Below, piece by piece: positions 15,316 through 23,932 of a stretch of DNA of 55,720 bases. The stretch spans positions 1-55,720 of the forward strand of contig JAEURH010000006.1 in the NCBI GenBank assembly GCA_016789365.1. Reading direction: 5' to 3'. Position 1 is the stretch's first letter. Each line of letters opens with the position of its first letter. Below the pieces are notes generated by a model that was not told where the DNA came from, ran no database searches, and saw nothing but the letters and a program-made list of their open reading frames with translations. Made by a program: the position numbers and the translations under genes. The DNA is from Anaerolineales bacterium (lineage in GTDB: Bacteria; Chloroflexota; Anaerolineae; Anaerolineales; Villigracilaceae).

Positions 15316-15960
15316 TTAATTCTTTTTGCCTTTAAGAAAAGCCAAATCTCCAAAAAACGTCCAGAAATGTCCTGTAATTTCTGTTTTCAATCCAGGGTCA
15401 CCAAAAATTTTTGGCAAGTCGCCAGCAATGTTGTCATTGGCTTCTTCAAATCTATACAAAAACGGACCAAGCATTTTTCCATACAAAGTATACGGTTTGC
15501 CAAAGTCAATGATGTGTAATTCGCCGCCCGGTTTCAACACACGAAAAACTTCTTTCGCAGTTTTGATTTTATCGGGTGTTTTTAAGTGATGAATCATAAT
15601 GCTAGACATAACGCGGTCAAATGTCGCATCGGGATAAGGCAATTCGTTAGTGAATCCTGTGTCAAATGTGACAGAGGCGTTTTTTTCATCAGATTTTTGC
15701 TTGGCAACTTTGAGCATATCGGGGTCAGCATCCAAGCCAAACACATCCGCATCAGGTTGCGATTCTTTAACCATAATTGCAAGCGTGCCTGTGCCACAAC
15801 CTAAATCCAAAACTTTATGACCTGCTTGAATATTGGCTTGTTGAATCAATAAAGTTTTATAACGCACATCGCGCACAATATATTTTTGAATGAAATCATA
15901 AAAGGGGGTGAGAAAACGAAAACTTAAAGCGGGGATATATTCTTGCTTGGTTTCTTTCAT
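15316..15960 (-). CDS. Class I SAM-dependent methyltransferase, UbiE/COQ5-like
   Basis: 214 residues. SAM motif I is VLDLGCGTGTLAI near residue 50, motif II has GLDADPDML, and the post-I region RVLKPGGELHIIDFGKP is typical of UbiE-like C- or O-methyltransferases. The N-terminus FLTPFYDFIQKYIVRDVRYK also resembles this group. Next to two UbiA-family enzymes it may methylate a prenylated ring, but the substrate is not shown by the sequence. GGAGAA precedes the ATG. Confidence 0.85.
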   Translation of the reverse strand: MKETKQEYIPALSFRFLTPFYDFIQKYIVRDVRYKTLLIQQANIQAGHKVLDLGCGTGTLAIMVKESQPDADVFGLDADPDMLKVAKQKSDEKNASVTFDTGFTNELPYPDATFDRVMSSIMIHHLKTPDKIKTAKEVFRVLKPGGELHIIDFGKPYTLYGKMLGPFLYRFEEANDNIAGDLPKIFGDPGLKTEITGHFWTFFGDLAFLKGKKN

Positions 15961-16021
15961 TTTTATTCTCCGATTCGCATTGTATCATATTTCACAAACG
16001 GTAGTATAATTTTGCCATTGT

Positions 16022-16081
16022 GTAGGGGCACAGCGAAACAAATTATAGCTAGTATTTTTAATTATCTCGCTGTGCCCTTAC
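16022..16081. repeat. REP-like long inverted repeat, GTAGGGGCACAGCGA arms
   Basis: Left arm GTAGGGGCACAGCGA (16022-16036) pairs with TCGCTGTGCCCTTAC (16067-16081) with one mismatch around a 30-base A+T-rich centre. It has the GTAG head and CCTTAC end of the REP family but no inner hairpin stems, so it may be a decayed REP pair. It lies between divergent genes. Confidence 0.65.
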
Positions 16082-16099
16082 GATTAAAAAGGAGAACTT

Positions 16100-17134
16100 A
16101 TGAATATCAATTTTAGCATGTGGCGCAAAGCCTCGTGGCAGTTAATTAAGATGGACGATAAAAAAGAATGGGATGCACTTGATGTTGTTTCCAAATGGTT
16201 AATCGCAACTCGTTCTGCTGTGACGTTAGTCACTGTATATTCATGTGTGATTGCAGGGATTCTCGCGGCTCGTGACGGATATTTTAGTTGGGTGCCGTTC
16301 CTGATAGTGACTCTCGGTTTGTTCATTGCTCACGGCACAAACAACATTTTGAATGATTACACTGATTATTCTCGCGGCGTGGATAAAGATAATTATTTCC
16401 GTTCACAATATGGTGTGCATCCGCTTGTGCAAAATTTTTGGGATAAAGCCACATCGATTCGTTGGTTCCTCGTCAGCGGATTTTTAGCAACACTTTCAGG
16501 AATTTATGCGCTGTATTACACAGGTTTTTCAAGCACAACGATTATTTTATTTGCTGTAGGTGCTGTGACATTACTTGCTTACACCTATCCATTCAAATAT
16601 TGGGGACTTGGTGAATTTTCTATCTTCCTCATTTGGGGACCAATTTTGATTGGTGGTGTATATTTTGTTTTATCAGGAATTTGGGATTGGAATGTAGCAC
16701 TGGCTGGCGTTCCGTTTGGATTAAGTGTCGCTAGCATCAATATCGCCAAACATATTGATAAGCATGATGATGACAAAGCCAAAGGCGTGGGCACATTCCC
16801 TGTACGTGTGGGTGAGAAGTTCGCCCGCCGTGTAGACCAAATTGCCATCGTTTTAATTTATGTTGTCACTTTGTACTTAATCTTAAATGGTTTTTTCACT
16901 CCAATTATGTTAATTGTTTTTCTTGCTTATAAAGAAGCCTTAGCAGTGATAAAAGTTTTGAATCATCCCAAACCTGCTGAAGCACCTGAAATTGCCAAAG
17001 CGTTTTGGCCCGTTTGGTTTTCAGGTTTTGCATTTCAACATAACCGTCAATTTGGCGGATATTTAATTTTAGGTTTGATTGCCGATGCTTTGATAAAAAC
17101 TTTCTTTCCAACTTTTTGGACAGGGTTGTTCTAA
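16100..17134 (+). CDS. UbiA-family prenyltransferase, paralogue B
   Basis: 344-residue polytopic membrane protein starting after AAAAGGAGAA. Asp-rich motif 1 is NDYTDYSRGVDKDNYFR and motif 2 is KHIDKHDDDKAKGVGTFPVR. It is divergently oriented to the paralogue A operon and shares long conserved blocks with it. Two full-length copies in one locus suggest successive or alternative prenyl transfers, or different acceptors. Whether it belongs to the MenA, BchG or another UbiA branch cannot be decided by eye. Confidence 0.88.
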   Translation: MNINFSMWRKASWQLIKMDDKKEWDALDVVSKWLIATRSAVTLVTVYSCVIAGILAARDGYFSWVPFLIVTLGLFIAHGTNNILNDYTDYSRGVDKDNYFRSQYGVHPLVQNFWDKATSIRWFLVSGFLATLSGIYALYYTGFSSTTIILFAVGAVTLLAYTYPFKYWGLGEFSIFLIWGPILIGGVYFVLSGIWDWNVALAGVPFGLSVASINIAKHIDKHDDDKAKGVGTFPVRVGEKFARRVDQIAIVLIYVVTLYLILNGFFTPIMLIVFLAYKEALAVIKVLNHPKPAEAPEIAKAFWPVWFSGFAFQHNRQFGGYLILGLIADALIKTFFPTFWTGLF

Positions 17135-17136
17135 AA

Positions 17137-17190
17137 CGTAATGCGTAATCCGTGATTCGTAAATTACGCATTACGAATCACGGATTACGA
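17137..17190. repeat. Inverted repeat of GTAATCCGTGATTCGTAA type between convergent genes
   Basis: An 18-base perfect arm (17145-17162) pairs with 17171-17188 around an 8-base centre. The family also occurs at 7542-7597. It sits between the convergent UbiA and lectin-like genes, could terminate both, and encodes the last residues and stop of the latter. Confidence 0.75.
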
Positions 17191-17899
17191 GGTCCGCAAT
17201 CTCCAACCACGCTTCTTCATTTGCTAAAGTTCCAAACCCAAGTTTTCCATCAGGTGTGAATGATGCAAATTGATTATCAATCCAGATGACCAACCCCAAG
17301 GGCGGATTCGGACTCACTGACGATTCAAACACCTCAGCATCATCTACTTTCCAAACCACTCGCTTCGGACTCCATTCAAGTTGGTAGCTGTGCCATTGAG
17401 TTGGGTCTACGCTGAGAGAAAAAGAATCTTCCATAATGACTTCGGATAAATATCTGCGTGTTTGTATTTTTCTAAATGGAAACGCCAGCCCAGCCAAAAT
17501 TAAATATGGATGAAACTTTGGAGAACGAAAACTTTGGGCAATGAATCCATTGGCGGGGTAATCATATTGAAATGATAAATAATTTTCTTTCGATGCGCCA
17601 AAAAACCAAGCCGCATTTGGCAAAGTGGGTAAACGAAATTTATTTCCACCAAAACCAAGACTCATTCCGAATGGGTCATTCCATAAGCCGAACCCCCAAG
17701 TTCCAGACAAAGGAAAGGCTGAGGTTCTAGCACGCAGGCTCAAAGTCAAATATTGATGCGGAAATTTTTTTCGAGCGAGTCCAAAATAATCATCAATTTG
17801 TGCGAATCGATAAGCAGATGAATCTCCAGATGGGATTTTTAATATATATCCGTTTTCTGTTTTAGTAATGCTTGCATTTTCAGTTGTTCTTGATTTCAT
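17171..17899 (-). CDS. Concanavalin A-like lectin/glucanase-fold protein
   Basis: 242 residues, no signal peptide seen. The C-terminal part WHSYQLEWSPKRVVWKVDDA is the strand pair typical of GH16/LamG-like jelly-roll proteins; FGLWNDPFGMSLGFGG and LVIWIDNQ also fit. A catalytic ExDxxE motif of GH16 is not evident, so it may bind rather than cleave glycans, or be a DUF1961-like protein. Its last residues (LVIRDS) and stop are encoded by the inverted repeat at 17145-17188. Its ATG overlaps the stop of the EamA gene by four bases. Confidence 0.7.
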   Translation of the reverse strand: MKSRTTENASITKTENGYILKIPSGDSSAYRFAQIDDYFGLARKKFPHQYLTLSLRARTSAFPLSGTWGFGLWNDPFGMSLGFGGNKFRLPTLPNAAWFFGASKENYLSFQYDYPANGFIAQSFRSPKFHPYLILAGLAFPFRKIQTRRYLSEVIMEDSFSLSVDPTQWHSYQLEWSPKRVVWKVDDAEVFESSVSPNPPLGLVIWIDNQFASFTPDGKLGFGTLANEEAWLEIADLVIRDS

Positions 17900-18780
17900 T
17901 TTTTATTCACCAACCAAACACCTAAAATAATCACAATGCCGCCAATAATAGAAGCCCATGTGATTTTTTCAAATAAAACGATTGCCGCCACAACCATACT
18001 TGCAGGTGGTTCGAGGAAAAGAAACGCGCCTGATTGCGCCGCAGGCAATTGACTCAACACATCAAACCAAGCAATGTATGCCAAACCTGTTGTGAAAATG
18101 CCGAGAAAAATCATTGCCCACCAACCACGCGAATCAAGTTGTGTAATTTCTGTATAATTTTTTCCCGCAACAAATGCAACGGTTGTGATTAACCAACCAA
18201 GCGTCATTACCCAAAATGTTAATCGGGTAGATGGATGATTTTGAAAACCACGCCTTGAAAGAATTGAAAACACTGCCCAATTGAGAGCACTAATCAAAAT
18301 TAAAAAATCCCCAATCGTTCCAAAATTGCCAAGTGCAATTGAATCAAAATTACCTTTACTTACAACTACCAAAACACCAATCATTGCTAAGGCAATTCCT
18401 GAAATTTGAATCATCGAAAGTTTTTCTTTTAAAATGAACCATGCCAACAAGGCAATAAACACTGGTGATGTTGAAACAATCCATGCTGTGGTTGTGGCTT
18501 GTGAAGTTTGCAAACCATTTGATTGCAACCATTGATGAAATGAAATTCCTAAAAAACCCAGCAATGCAAAATATGCCCATTCATTTCCTTTTGGAAATGC
18601 AAATTGTTTTCGCATAAAAACGGCAACCAATAAAATTGGAATGCCCATTGCGAATCGCATCCACACCACTGAAACGGGGGAGATTTGTTCCACAGCAATT
18701 TTTGTGGCGATAAATGATGCTCCCCAAACAATCACTGCAAATAAGGCTTCGAGATAAACAATTGTTTTTGATTTTGACAT
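17896..18780 (-). CDS. EamA/DMT-family transporter
   Basis: 294 residues with about ten hydrophobic segments in two homologous halves, the EamA (drug/metabolite transporter) arrangement: VYLEALFAVIVWGASFIATK in the first and FLILISALNWAVFSILSRRG in the second. These move metabolites or drugs across the cytoplasmic membrane; no substrate can be assigned. It is the first gene of a two-gene unit with the lectin-like protein (4-base overlap). A TATAAT box six bases before the ATG implies a leaderless mRNA. Confidence 0.88.
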   Translation of the reverse strand: MSKSKTIVYLEALFAVIVWGASFIATKIAVEQISPVSVVWMRFAMGIPILLVAVFMRKQFAFPKGNEWAYFALLGFLGISFHQWLQSNGLQTSQATTTAWIVSTSPVFIALLAWFILKEKLSMIQISGIALAMIGVLVVVSKGNFDSIALGNFGTIGDFLILISALNWAVFSILSRRGFQNHPSTRLTFWVMTLGWLITTVAFVAGKNYTEITQLDSRGWWAMIFLGIFTTGLAYIAWFDVLSQLPAAQSGAFLFLEPPASMVVAAIVLFEKITWASIIGGIVIILGVWLVNKK

Positions 18781-18786
18781 TCAAGA

Positions 18787-18792
18787 ATTATA
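18787..18792 (-). promoter_or_regulatory. -10 box of the EamA gene, likely leaderless
   Basis: TATAAT on the minus strand with only six bases (TCTTGA) before the ATG at 18780. No Shine-Dalgarno sequence is present, and no convincing -35 box was found. Confidence 0.5.
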
Positions 18793-18856
18793 CCTATTGG
18801 GTCCTGTTAAAGTCTTGACATAAAATTAAATAGTGATATATTTCACAAATTATCTA

Positions 18857-18953
18857 TGTCATTGCGAGCCACTTTCTTGTTCGTTGTGGCGAAGCAATCT
18901 CCTCCTTGTGTTGGGGATTGCTTCGGGCGAAGTGCATCGCCCTCGCAATGACA
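18857..18953. repeat. MITE-like element with TGTCATTGCGAG ends, copy 1
   Basis: Perfect 12-base terminal inverted repeats, TGTCATTGCGAG and CTCGCAATGACA, bound 97 bases. Inside are GCGAAGCAATCTCC and GGATTGCTTCG facing each other, so the whole element can fold into one long hairpin. It lies just upstream of the radical SAM gene. Other copies or partial copies are at 33379-33390, 34951-35090, 48696-48824 and 50828-50922. Confidence 0.85.
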
Positions 18954-18970
18954 TCATATAAGGAGTTGCT

Positions 18971-20492
18971 ATGTCTGCAAAAATTTTGCTCATCAACCCT
19001 GCTCGGCATTTCATTGCAAATCAAGTGGGGCTCGGATATTTAACTCCGCTTGGATTGGTTTTGATTGGGGGACCTTTAATTGATGCGGGTCACACTGTTA
19101 AATTAATTGACCATGATATGAATGGTTGGTCTTTTCAAAAACTTATTAATGAAATAAAAAATTTTTCACCAAATTACATTTTGCTTGGTCATTCAGGCTC
19201 AACGGCTTCACACAATATTGTTATACAAACTGTAAAAGAAATTCGTAAAAATTATTCAACTGCAAAAATTATTTACGGGGGAGTGTACCCCTCGTATGCT
19301 TACCAAAATATTTTAGATGAAGTTCCTGAAATTGATGTGATTGTGCGCGGCGAAGGAGAAAAAACGCTTCTTGACTTAATTTCTGCTTGGGAGCAGCACC
19401 CAGACATGAGTCAAGTGCGAGGCGTTGTTTGGCGCAAAGATGGTGAAATCGTTGTCAATCATCCGCAACCCGCCATACAAAATTTGGATGTATCGCCCGG
19501 GCTGGGAATTATTGGAATGGGAAAAGTATCAAATGTTCGGCTTCGACCATGCCGCAGGTCTACAATTTTCTCGTGGATGCACACTTACTTGTGTATATTG
19601 TGGTCAATGGATGTTTTGGAAAAAGTGGCGGCATCGCAGTATAGACGATTTAGTGAATCAAATGAAAGTTTTGGCAAAAGACTACGGCGTAAAAATTATT
19701 TGGTTTGCGGATGAAAACTTTGCCGCTGATAGAGAGTTAGCCAAAGAATTGCTCGAAAAAATTATCGAAGCGGATTTAGGGCTTTCATTAAATTTGAATA
19801 TGACCGCGGCTGATGTTGTCCGCGATGCAGATTTGATTCCGCTGTATAAAAAAGCTGGCGTAGATTACATTGTTATGGGCGTTGAATCTCTGAAAGATGA
19901 TGTCATTGTAGATATTCGTAAAAATAATCCATTTACAATTTCAAAAGAGGCGGTCAGGCTTTTACGAGAAAATAATATTATCAGTTTGACGAATATTATC
20001 TATGGTTTGGAAGAAGAATCTTGGAAAACTTTATTTGAAAAATTCAAAGGTATGCTTGAATTAGATTCCGATATTTTGAACGCTATGTATCTCACGCCAC
20101 ACTTTTGGACATCCGATGGCAAATCCACAGACCCAAATAGCATTATTCAAAAAGATTTAGCAAAATGGTCATATCGAAATCAAGTGATAGCAACTCCGCA
20201 TCTAAAACCCTTTGAATTATTTTTAGGTGTGAAATTGACCGAAGCCTTTTATCATCTCCGCCCCAAAGCCTTGTGGAGATTGGCTTTCCACAAAGATAAA
20301 CGCTATCTGCAAATTATGCGCGATTCGATGTTAACTGGGGTTCGTGTCGTACTTGCCGAAATTTTTGAATTTCTGTTTGATACAAAATTCTCTCCACAAG
20401 GTTCAACGGAAAAGATTCCAGGTCAGCCAAATAAAATGGTCGAATCCTCACCTTTGATTCTGGAACAGATTCCTATTTCACAAAAAAATTAG
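18971..20492 (+). pseudogene. B12-binding radical SAM protein, BchE-like, split by a frameshift
   Basis: Two overlapping frames make one protein of about 507 residues. The first (18971 to about 19492) is a cobalamin-binding Rossmann domain, MSAKILLINPARHF through GGVYPSYAYQNILDEVPEID. The second (from about 19494) contains the radical SAM CxxxCxxC motif in FSRGCTLTCVYCGQW, followed by FWKKWRHRSIDDL and WFADENFAAD. The CGQW...WRHR...DEN block resembles BchE, the anaerobic Mg-protoporphyrin ester cyclase, but the true substrate is unknown. The frame changes at 19493: one extra T, or two missing bases. It may be a pseudogene or a sequencing error. Confidence 0.85.
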
Positions 20493-20516
20493 ACACTATC
20501 CAAAACTAGGTATACT
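20489..20516 (+). promoter_or_regulatory. Candidate promoter of the S9 peptidase gene
   Basis: TTAGAC (20489-20494), 16-base spacer and TATACT (20511-20516), 34 bases before the ATG. The -35 overlaps the stop codon of the preceding gene. Weak by-eye match. Confidence 0.35.
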
Positions 20517-20550
20517 TAAGAAAAAACAATCCTAAAAAACGGAGAGAGTC

Positions 20551-22461
20551 ATGACCTATCGAATTGAATCTTTAATGTCTGCTCGTTTGTTCGTGGTGCC
20601 GCAATATGCCGAAGAACGAATTTATTTTTTGAGCAACCTGACGGGGCATTTGAGTTTGTATGCCATGTTTTATGGTGGCAGTGTGCCAGAGCCGTTGTTG
20701 CCGCCCCATATCGCTTTGCAAAATCCGCATCTCATTGGCGGACATTCATTTTATGTGTTCCCCAACTTAAATAAAATTTTGGTGATGATTGATAAAGATG
20801 GCGATGAAAATTATCAGCCCATGTTCATCTCATTAGATGGTGGATTTCCTGAATCTGCTTTCAATAATTTTTTTGCATCATATCGTGTGCATTTGGGTGA
20901 GTGTGACCGTGATAAAGGCATTGTGTATTTGTTAGCAGAAAGGCGCGATAAACCTTTGCAAGAAACCTATCGTGCCGATTTGAAAACAGGCAAGTTAACC
21001 AAAATTGCCGAAAGTGAATGGGGCTACGATGTCATGTCTCATTCTAAAAATCATAAACAAGTGTTGCTTGGCACAGGCTATTCAGTAGGTGATGCCGTCT
21101 TGTATTTGTGGTCAAACAATAAAATAAGTTTGCTATATGGCAAGCCCATTGAAGAAAGAAAAGCAGGCGAGCAAGTGCCATTAAATGGTTTTCGTGATGG
21201 CATGATTTCACCAAGCGAAAAAGGCGTTATTGTTACAACCTCTCTTTTTGATGATACCTATAGTTTGGGCTATATCCATTTCAAAAAACCGCAACACATT
21301 CAACCGATTCAATTAAAAGGTGTGGTGCATAAAGGCATGGGCGAAATGGAAAATCTTGCTCATCTAAAAGATAATCGCTATCTAGTCACATTCAATATTG
21401 ATGGTTGTTCATGGGCGTATGAAGGCATCTTTGATGAAAAGAAATTAACCATGAAGCTCAAATATGTTTTGCTTGGTCAAGAACCTTTTGAGGCAGGCAT
21501 GTTGGAACATCTCGATTATGATAAAAATGAAGATGTGTTCACTTTTTCATTTTCCACTGCCACTTCGCCTACCCAAATTTATTCCATTGAAGGCAAGCAA
21601 CGAAATGATTTATCACTGCATACCAACGAAAAGATTTTAGGGATTCCCGACTCGTTGCTGTCTAAAGGTGAAGACGCTTCATTCGCTTCACACGACGGGT
21701 TACGGGTTTCTGCTCGGTTATATTTGCCTTCGCCCAAACTTGGGTTCAAAGGCGCGCGCCCTGTGGTGTATTACATTCATGGCGGTCCACAAGGTCAAGA
21801 ACGCCCAGACTTTGCTTGGTTCTCCATGCCCTTGATTCAGTTCCTGACGTTAAAAGGTTTTGCAGTCTTTGTTCCGAATGTGCGTGGTTCAACGGGTTAT
21901 GGTCTCTCTTACACCAAACATGTTGACCGTGATTGGGGCGGACAAGACAGACTCGATCACGTCCATGCTATGACAAAAGTTTTACCCAAAGATAAGCGTT
22001 TAGATGTCAAACGCGCCGCAGTGGTCGGACGTTCTTATGGTGGCTACATGACTCTCATGTTAGCAGGTATGCACCCAGAATTATGGAAAGCCTCTTGTGA
22101 TATGTTTGGTCCGTATGATTTACTAACTTTCTTAGACAGAATCCCCGAAACATGGAAACCTTATTTCAAAATTGCATTAGGTGACCCATCCAAACCTGAA
22201 GAAAAAGATTTCTTGATTCAACGTTCACCGAAGTCGCATTTACACAATATGTCTGCGCCAATGTTGGTGATTCAAGGCAGAAATGACCCGCGTGTCGTTG
22301 CGGCTGAATCAGAAGATTTGGTGCGAGAATTGAAAGCCAAAGGTAAACCAATTGAAATATTGGTCTTTGAAGATGAAGGACATGATGTATTGAAATACGA
22401 AAATCGTGTCACATGCTATAACGCCATCACAGATTTCTTCGCCAAACATTTGAATCCTTAA
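20551..22461 (+). CDS. S9-family serine peptidase (prolyl oligopeptidase/acylaminoacyl-peptidase type)
   Basis: 636 residues: an N-terminal beta-propeller-like region (about 1-370) and a C-terminal alpha/beta hydrolase. The oxyanion segment is YYIHGGPQGQ, the nucleophile Ser is in VVGRSYGGYM near residue 494, Asp is in GRNDPRVV and His in EDEGHDVL, completing the triad. No signal peptide is seen, so it probably cleaves short peptides in the cytosol. Start after GGAGAG. It lies alone between the radical SAM gene and a REP element. Confidence 0.92.
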   Translation: MTYRIESLMSARLFVVPQYAEERIYFLSNLTGHLSLYAMFYGGSVPEPLLPPHIALQNPHLIGGHSFYVFPNLNKILVMIDKDGDENYQPMFISLDGGFPESAFNNFFASYRVHLGECDRDKGIVYLLAERRDKPLQETYRADLKTGKLTKIAESEWGYDVMSHSKNHKQVLLGTGYSVGDAVLYLWSNNKISLLYGKPIEERKAGEQVPLNGFRDGMISPSEKGVIVTTSLFDDTYSLGYIHFKKPQHIQPIQLKGVVHKGMGEMENLAHLKDNRYLVTFNIDGCSWAYEGIFDEKKLTMKLKYVLLGQEPFEAGMLEHLDYDKNEDVFTFSFSTATSPTQIYSIEGKQRNDLSLHTNEKILGIPDSLLSKGEDASFASHDGLRVSARLYLPSPKLGFKGARPVVYYIHGGPQGQERPDFAWFSMPLIQFLTLKGFAVFVPNVRGSTGYGLSYTKHVDRDWGGQDRLDHVHAMTKVLPKDKRLDVKRAAVVGRSYGGYMTLMLAGMHPELWKASCDMFGPYDLLTFLDRIPETWKPYFKIALGDPSKPEEKDFLIQRSPKSHLHNMSAPMLVIQGRNDPRVVAAESEDLVRELKAKGKPIEILVFEDEGHDVLKYENRVTCYNAITDFFAKHLNP

Positions 22462-22473
22462 TATAAATTTTTT

Positions 22474-22501
22474 GTAGGGGCGACTCACGAGTCGCCCTTA
22501 C
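22474..22501. repeat. Single REP, GTAG family
   Basis: GTAG head (22474-22477) and stem GGGCGACTC/GAGTCGCCC with a 2-base loop (22478-22497), ending TTAC. It occupies the space between the S9 peptidase and the small membrane protein gene and ends 9 bases before the latter's ATG. Confidence 0.75.
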
Positions 22502-22510
22502 TTGTGTAAA

Positions 22511-22765
22511 ATGACCATCCCCAACCTTCTGTTAGGATTAATTATTGCAATATTAACCGCGACGATATATCATTTCATACGCGGCGGCAATGGCTGGCGG
22601 TTGTTGCTATGTGTTGGATTAAGCGTCGCTGGGTTTTTTCTAGTTGCATGGCTAGGCGGATTAATCGGCTGGGGCTTGTACCATATTGGGGCTATAGATG
22701 CAGGCTTGGGCGTGGTCGGAAGCGCGCTTTTTCTCATCTTTGGAGATTGGCTGATTCGTTCATAA
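22511..22765 (+). CDS. Small hypothetical membrane protein
   Basis: 84 residues from ATG 22511 (an upstream in-frame TTG lies at the edge of the REP and is not favoured). Three hydrophobic helices: LLLGLIIAILTATIYHFI, LLLCVGLSVAGFFLVAWLGG and a Gly-rich one ending FLIFGDWLIRS. The Gly-rich spacing recalls GlsB/YeaQ-like small membrane proteins, but I do not recognise it firmly. There is no clear ribosome binding site because the REP fills the upstream region. Confidence 0.6.
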   Translation: MTIPNLLLGLIIAILTATIYHFIRGGNGWRLLLCVGLSVAGFFLVAWLGGLIGWGLYHIGAIDAGLGVVGSALFLIFGDWLIRS

Positions 22766-22841
22766 TCTGTAAGTTGTCGGTTTCAGTCAAACGGCTTATA
22801 CTTGCTCGGTCATAAAATTAAAGTAAAGGAAGTAAAAGAAA

Positions 22842-23501
22842 GTGTCTCACATTGATTTATCACAAAAAGAAGAAAATGAATTGCAAGCCGAATCACTTGG
22901 CGAAAAGATTGAACTGATTATTGAAAAAATGCCTGCGAATGAAGTGACCTTAGTTGAAATTATGGACATTGTTGGGGCAGATAGTTTGTTGTTATTAACA
23001 GTGATTCTTTCGTTGATATTTTTAATTCCAGTTTCAATTCCTGGTGTTAGCACTGTGTTTGGAACAGGAATTTTATTGATTGGCGTTACGCGTTTGTTTT
23101 CGCGTAAGTTATGGTTGCCAAAATTTATTGCGGATAGAAAATTATCTGCTGAAAAATTGCGCGAAGGTTTTAAGAAGGCTTTGGTTTGGTTTCACCGTTT
23201 AGAAAAAATCAGCAAGCCGCATCGCTTAAGCCGTTTAACAACTGCTGGCACAATGACCGTCTTTGCAAATTTAGCATTTATTCTCGGTGCTATCTTGTTG
23301 ATGTTCCCATTTGGGTTTATTCCATTTAGTAATACTTTGCCTGCTTTAGCATTAATCTTTTTAGCGGTTGGCATGATGCAACAAGACGGCGGTTTTATTT
23401 TGTTAGGTCATATCTCCAACATCGTCACCATGATTTATTTTGCTTTTCTTATCGCTGGCGGCGGCTGGACGATTACTGAGTTCATCAAAATCTTAGGTTA
23501 A
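22842..23501 (+). CDS. ExoD-family membrane protein
   Basis: 219 residues. The N-terminal cytoplasmic segment (LGEKIELIIEKMPANEVTLVE) followed by SLLLLTVILSLIFLIPVSIPG and GTGILLIG matches the exopolysaccharide-synthesis ExoD family, with about four membrane helices. The exact function of ExoD proteins is not settled; some affect exopolysaccharide or stress tolerance. GTG start at 22842 after an AAAGGAAG stretch. A strong intrinsic terminator follows immediately. Confidence 0.88.
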   Translation: MSHIDLSQKEENELQAESLGEKIELIIEKMPANEVTLVEIMDIVGADSLLLLTVILSLIFLIPVSIPGVSTVFGTGILLIGVTRLFSRKLWLPKFIADRKLSAEKLREGFKKALVWFHRLEKISKPHRLSRLTTAGTMTVFANLAFILGAILLMFPFGFIPFSNTLPALALIFLAVGMMQQDGGFILLGHISNIVTMIYFAFLIAGGGWTITEFIKILG

Positions 23502-23506
23502 AGCGG

Positions 23507-23535
23507 AACTCGGAAGCGTAAACTTCCGAGTTTTT
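23507..23535 (+). terminator. Rho-independent terminator after exoD-like gene
   Basis: Stem AACTCGGAAG (23507-23516) and CTTCCGAGTT (23523-23532) with loop CGTAAA and a T-run overlapping the stem end. The next ATG starts at 23540, directly at the end of the terminator. Confidence 0.9.
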
Positions 23536-23539
23536 ATTT

Positions 23540-23899
23540 ATGAAATACATCGCTATATTATTTTTTGTTTTTATAATCACCGTCATTATTCTTGCGAACT
23601 TCAATCAAATTCCAAGATTCGTTAAGAACATATATGATTTCCCGTATGGTGACAAAGCAGGACATCTTGTATTATTTGGATTATTAAACTTCTTTGTCAC
23701 ATTGAGTTTGATTCGCGCGCTTCCCCAACGTGACCCAAAACTGGTTGCTGTACTTACATCTTTGTTTCTTGCTTTCTTTATCGGTGTAGAAGAATTTTCG
23801 CAAAAATATTTTTCTACTCGCACCTTTGACTTGTTAGATTTAACTGCTAGTTACATAGGTTTAGTTGTTGGTGGGTGGTTAGCATTATTAAAAAAATGA
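23540..23899 (+). CDS. VanZ-like family protein
   Basis: 119 residues with four hydrophobic helices and the VanZ-family pattern: FPYGDKAGHLVLFGLLNF, then a loop and FIGVEEFSQKYFSTRTFDLLDL toward the C-terminus. The D-K-x-x-H and E-x-x-Q-...-R-x-x-D-x-x-D positions are the family's conserved residues. Role unknown; family members near glycan genes are common. The preceding terminator overlaps its leader, so its own promoter or readthrough must supply expression. Confidence 0.82.
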   Translation: MKYIAILFFVFIITVIILANFNQIPRFVKNIYDFPYGDKAGHLVLFGLLNFFVTLSLIRALPQRDPKLVAVLTSLFLAFFIGVEEFSQKYFSTRTFDLLDLTASYIGLVVGGWLALLKK

Positions 23900-23924
23900 G
23901 CGTCACCTTCAAGGTGACGCTCAT
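23896..23924. terminator. Bidirectional terminator between convergent genes
   Basis: Fourteen-base arms ATGAGCGTCACCTT and AAGGTGACGCTCAT around one base, flanked by an A-run on the left and TTTCAATATTT on the right. It can terminate both the VanZ-like gene (+) and the acylase gene (-). Confidence 0.9.
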
Positions 23925-23932
23925 TTCAATAT

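Noticed and set aside
19480..19510. Programmed ribosomal frameshift in the radical SAM gene
   Set aside because: No slippery heptamer, no internal Shine-Dalgarno sequence at proper distance and no strong downstream hairpin; mutation or sequencing error is simpler.
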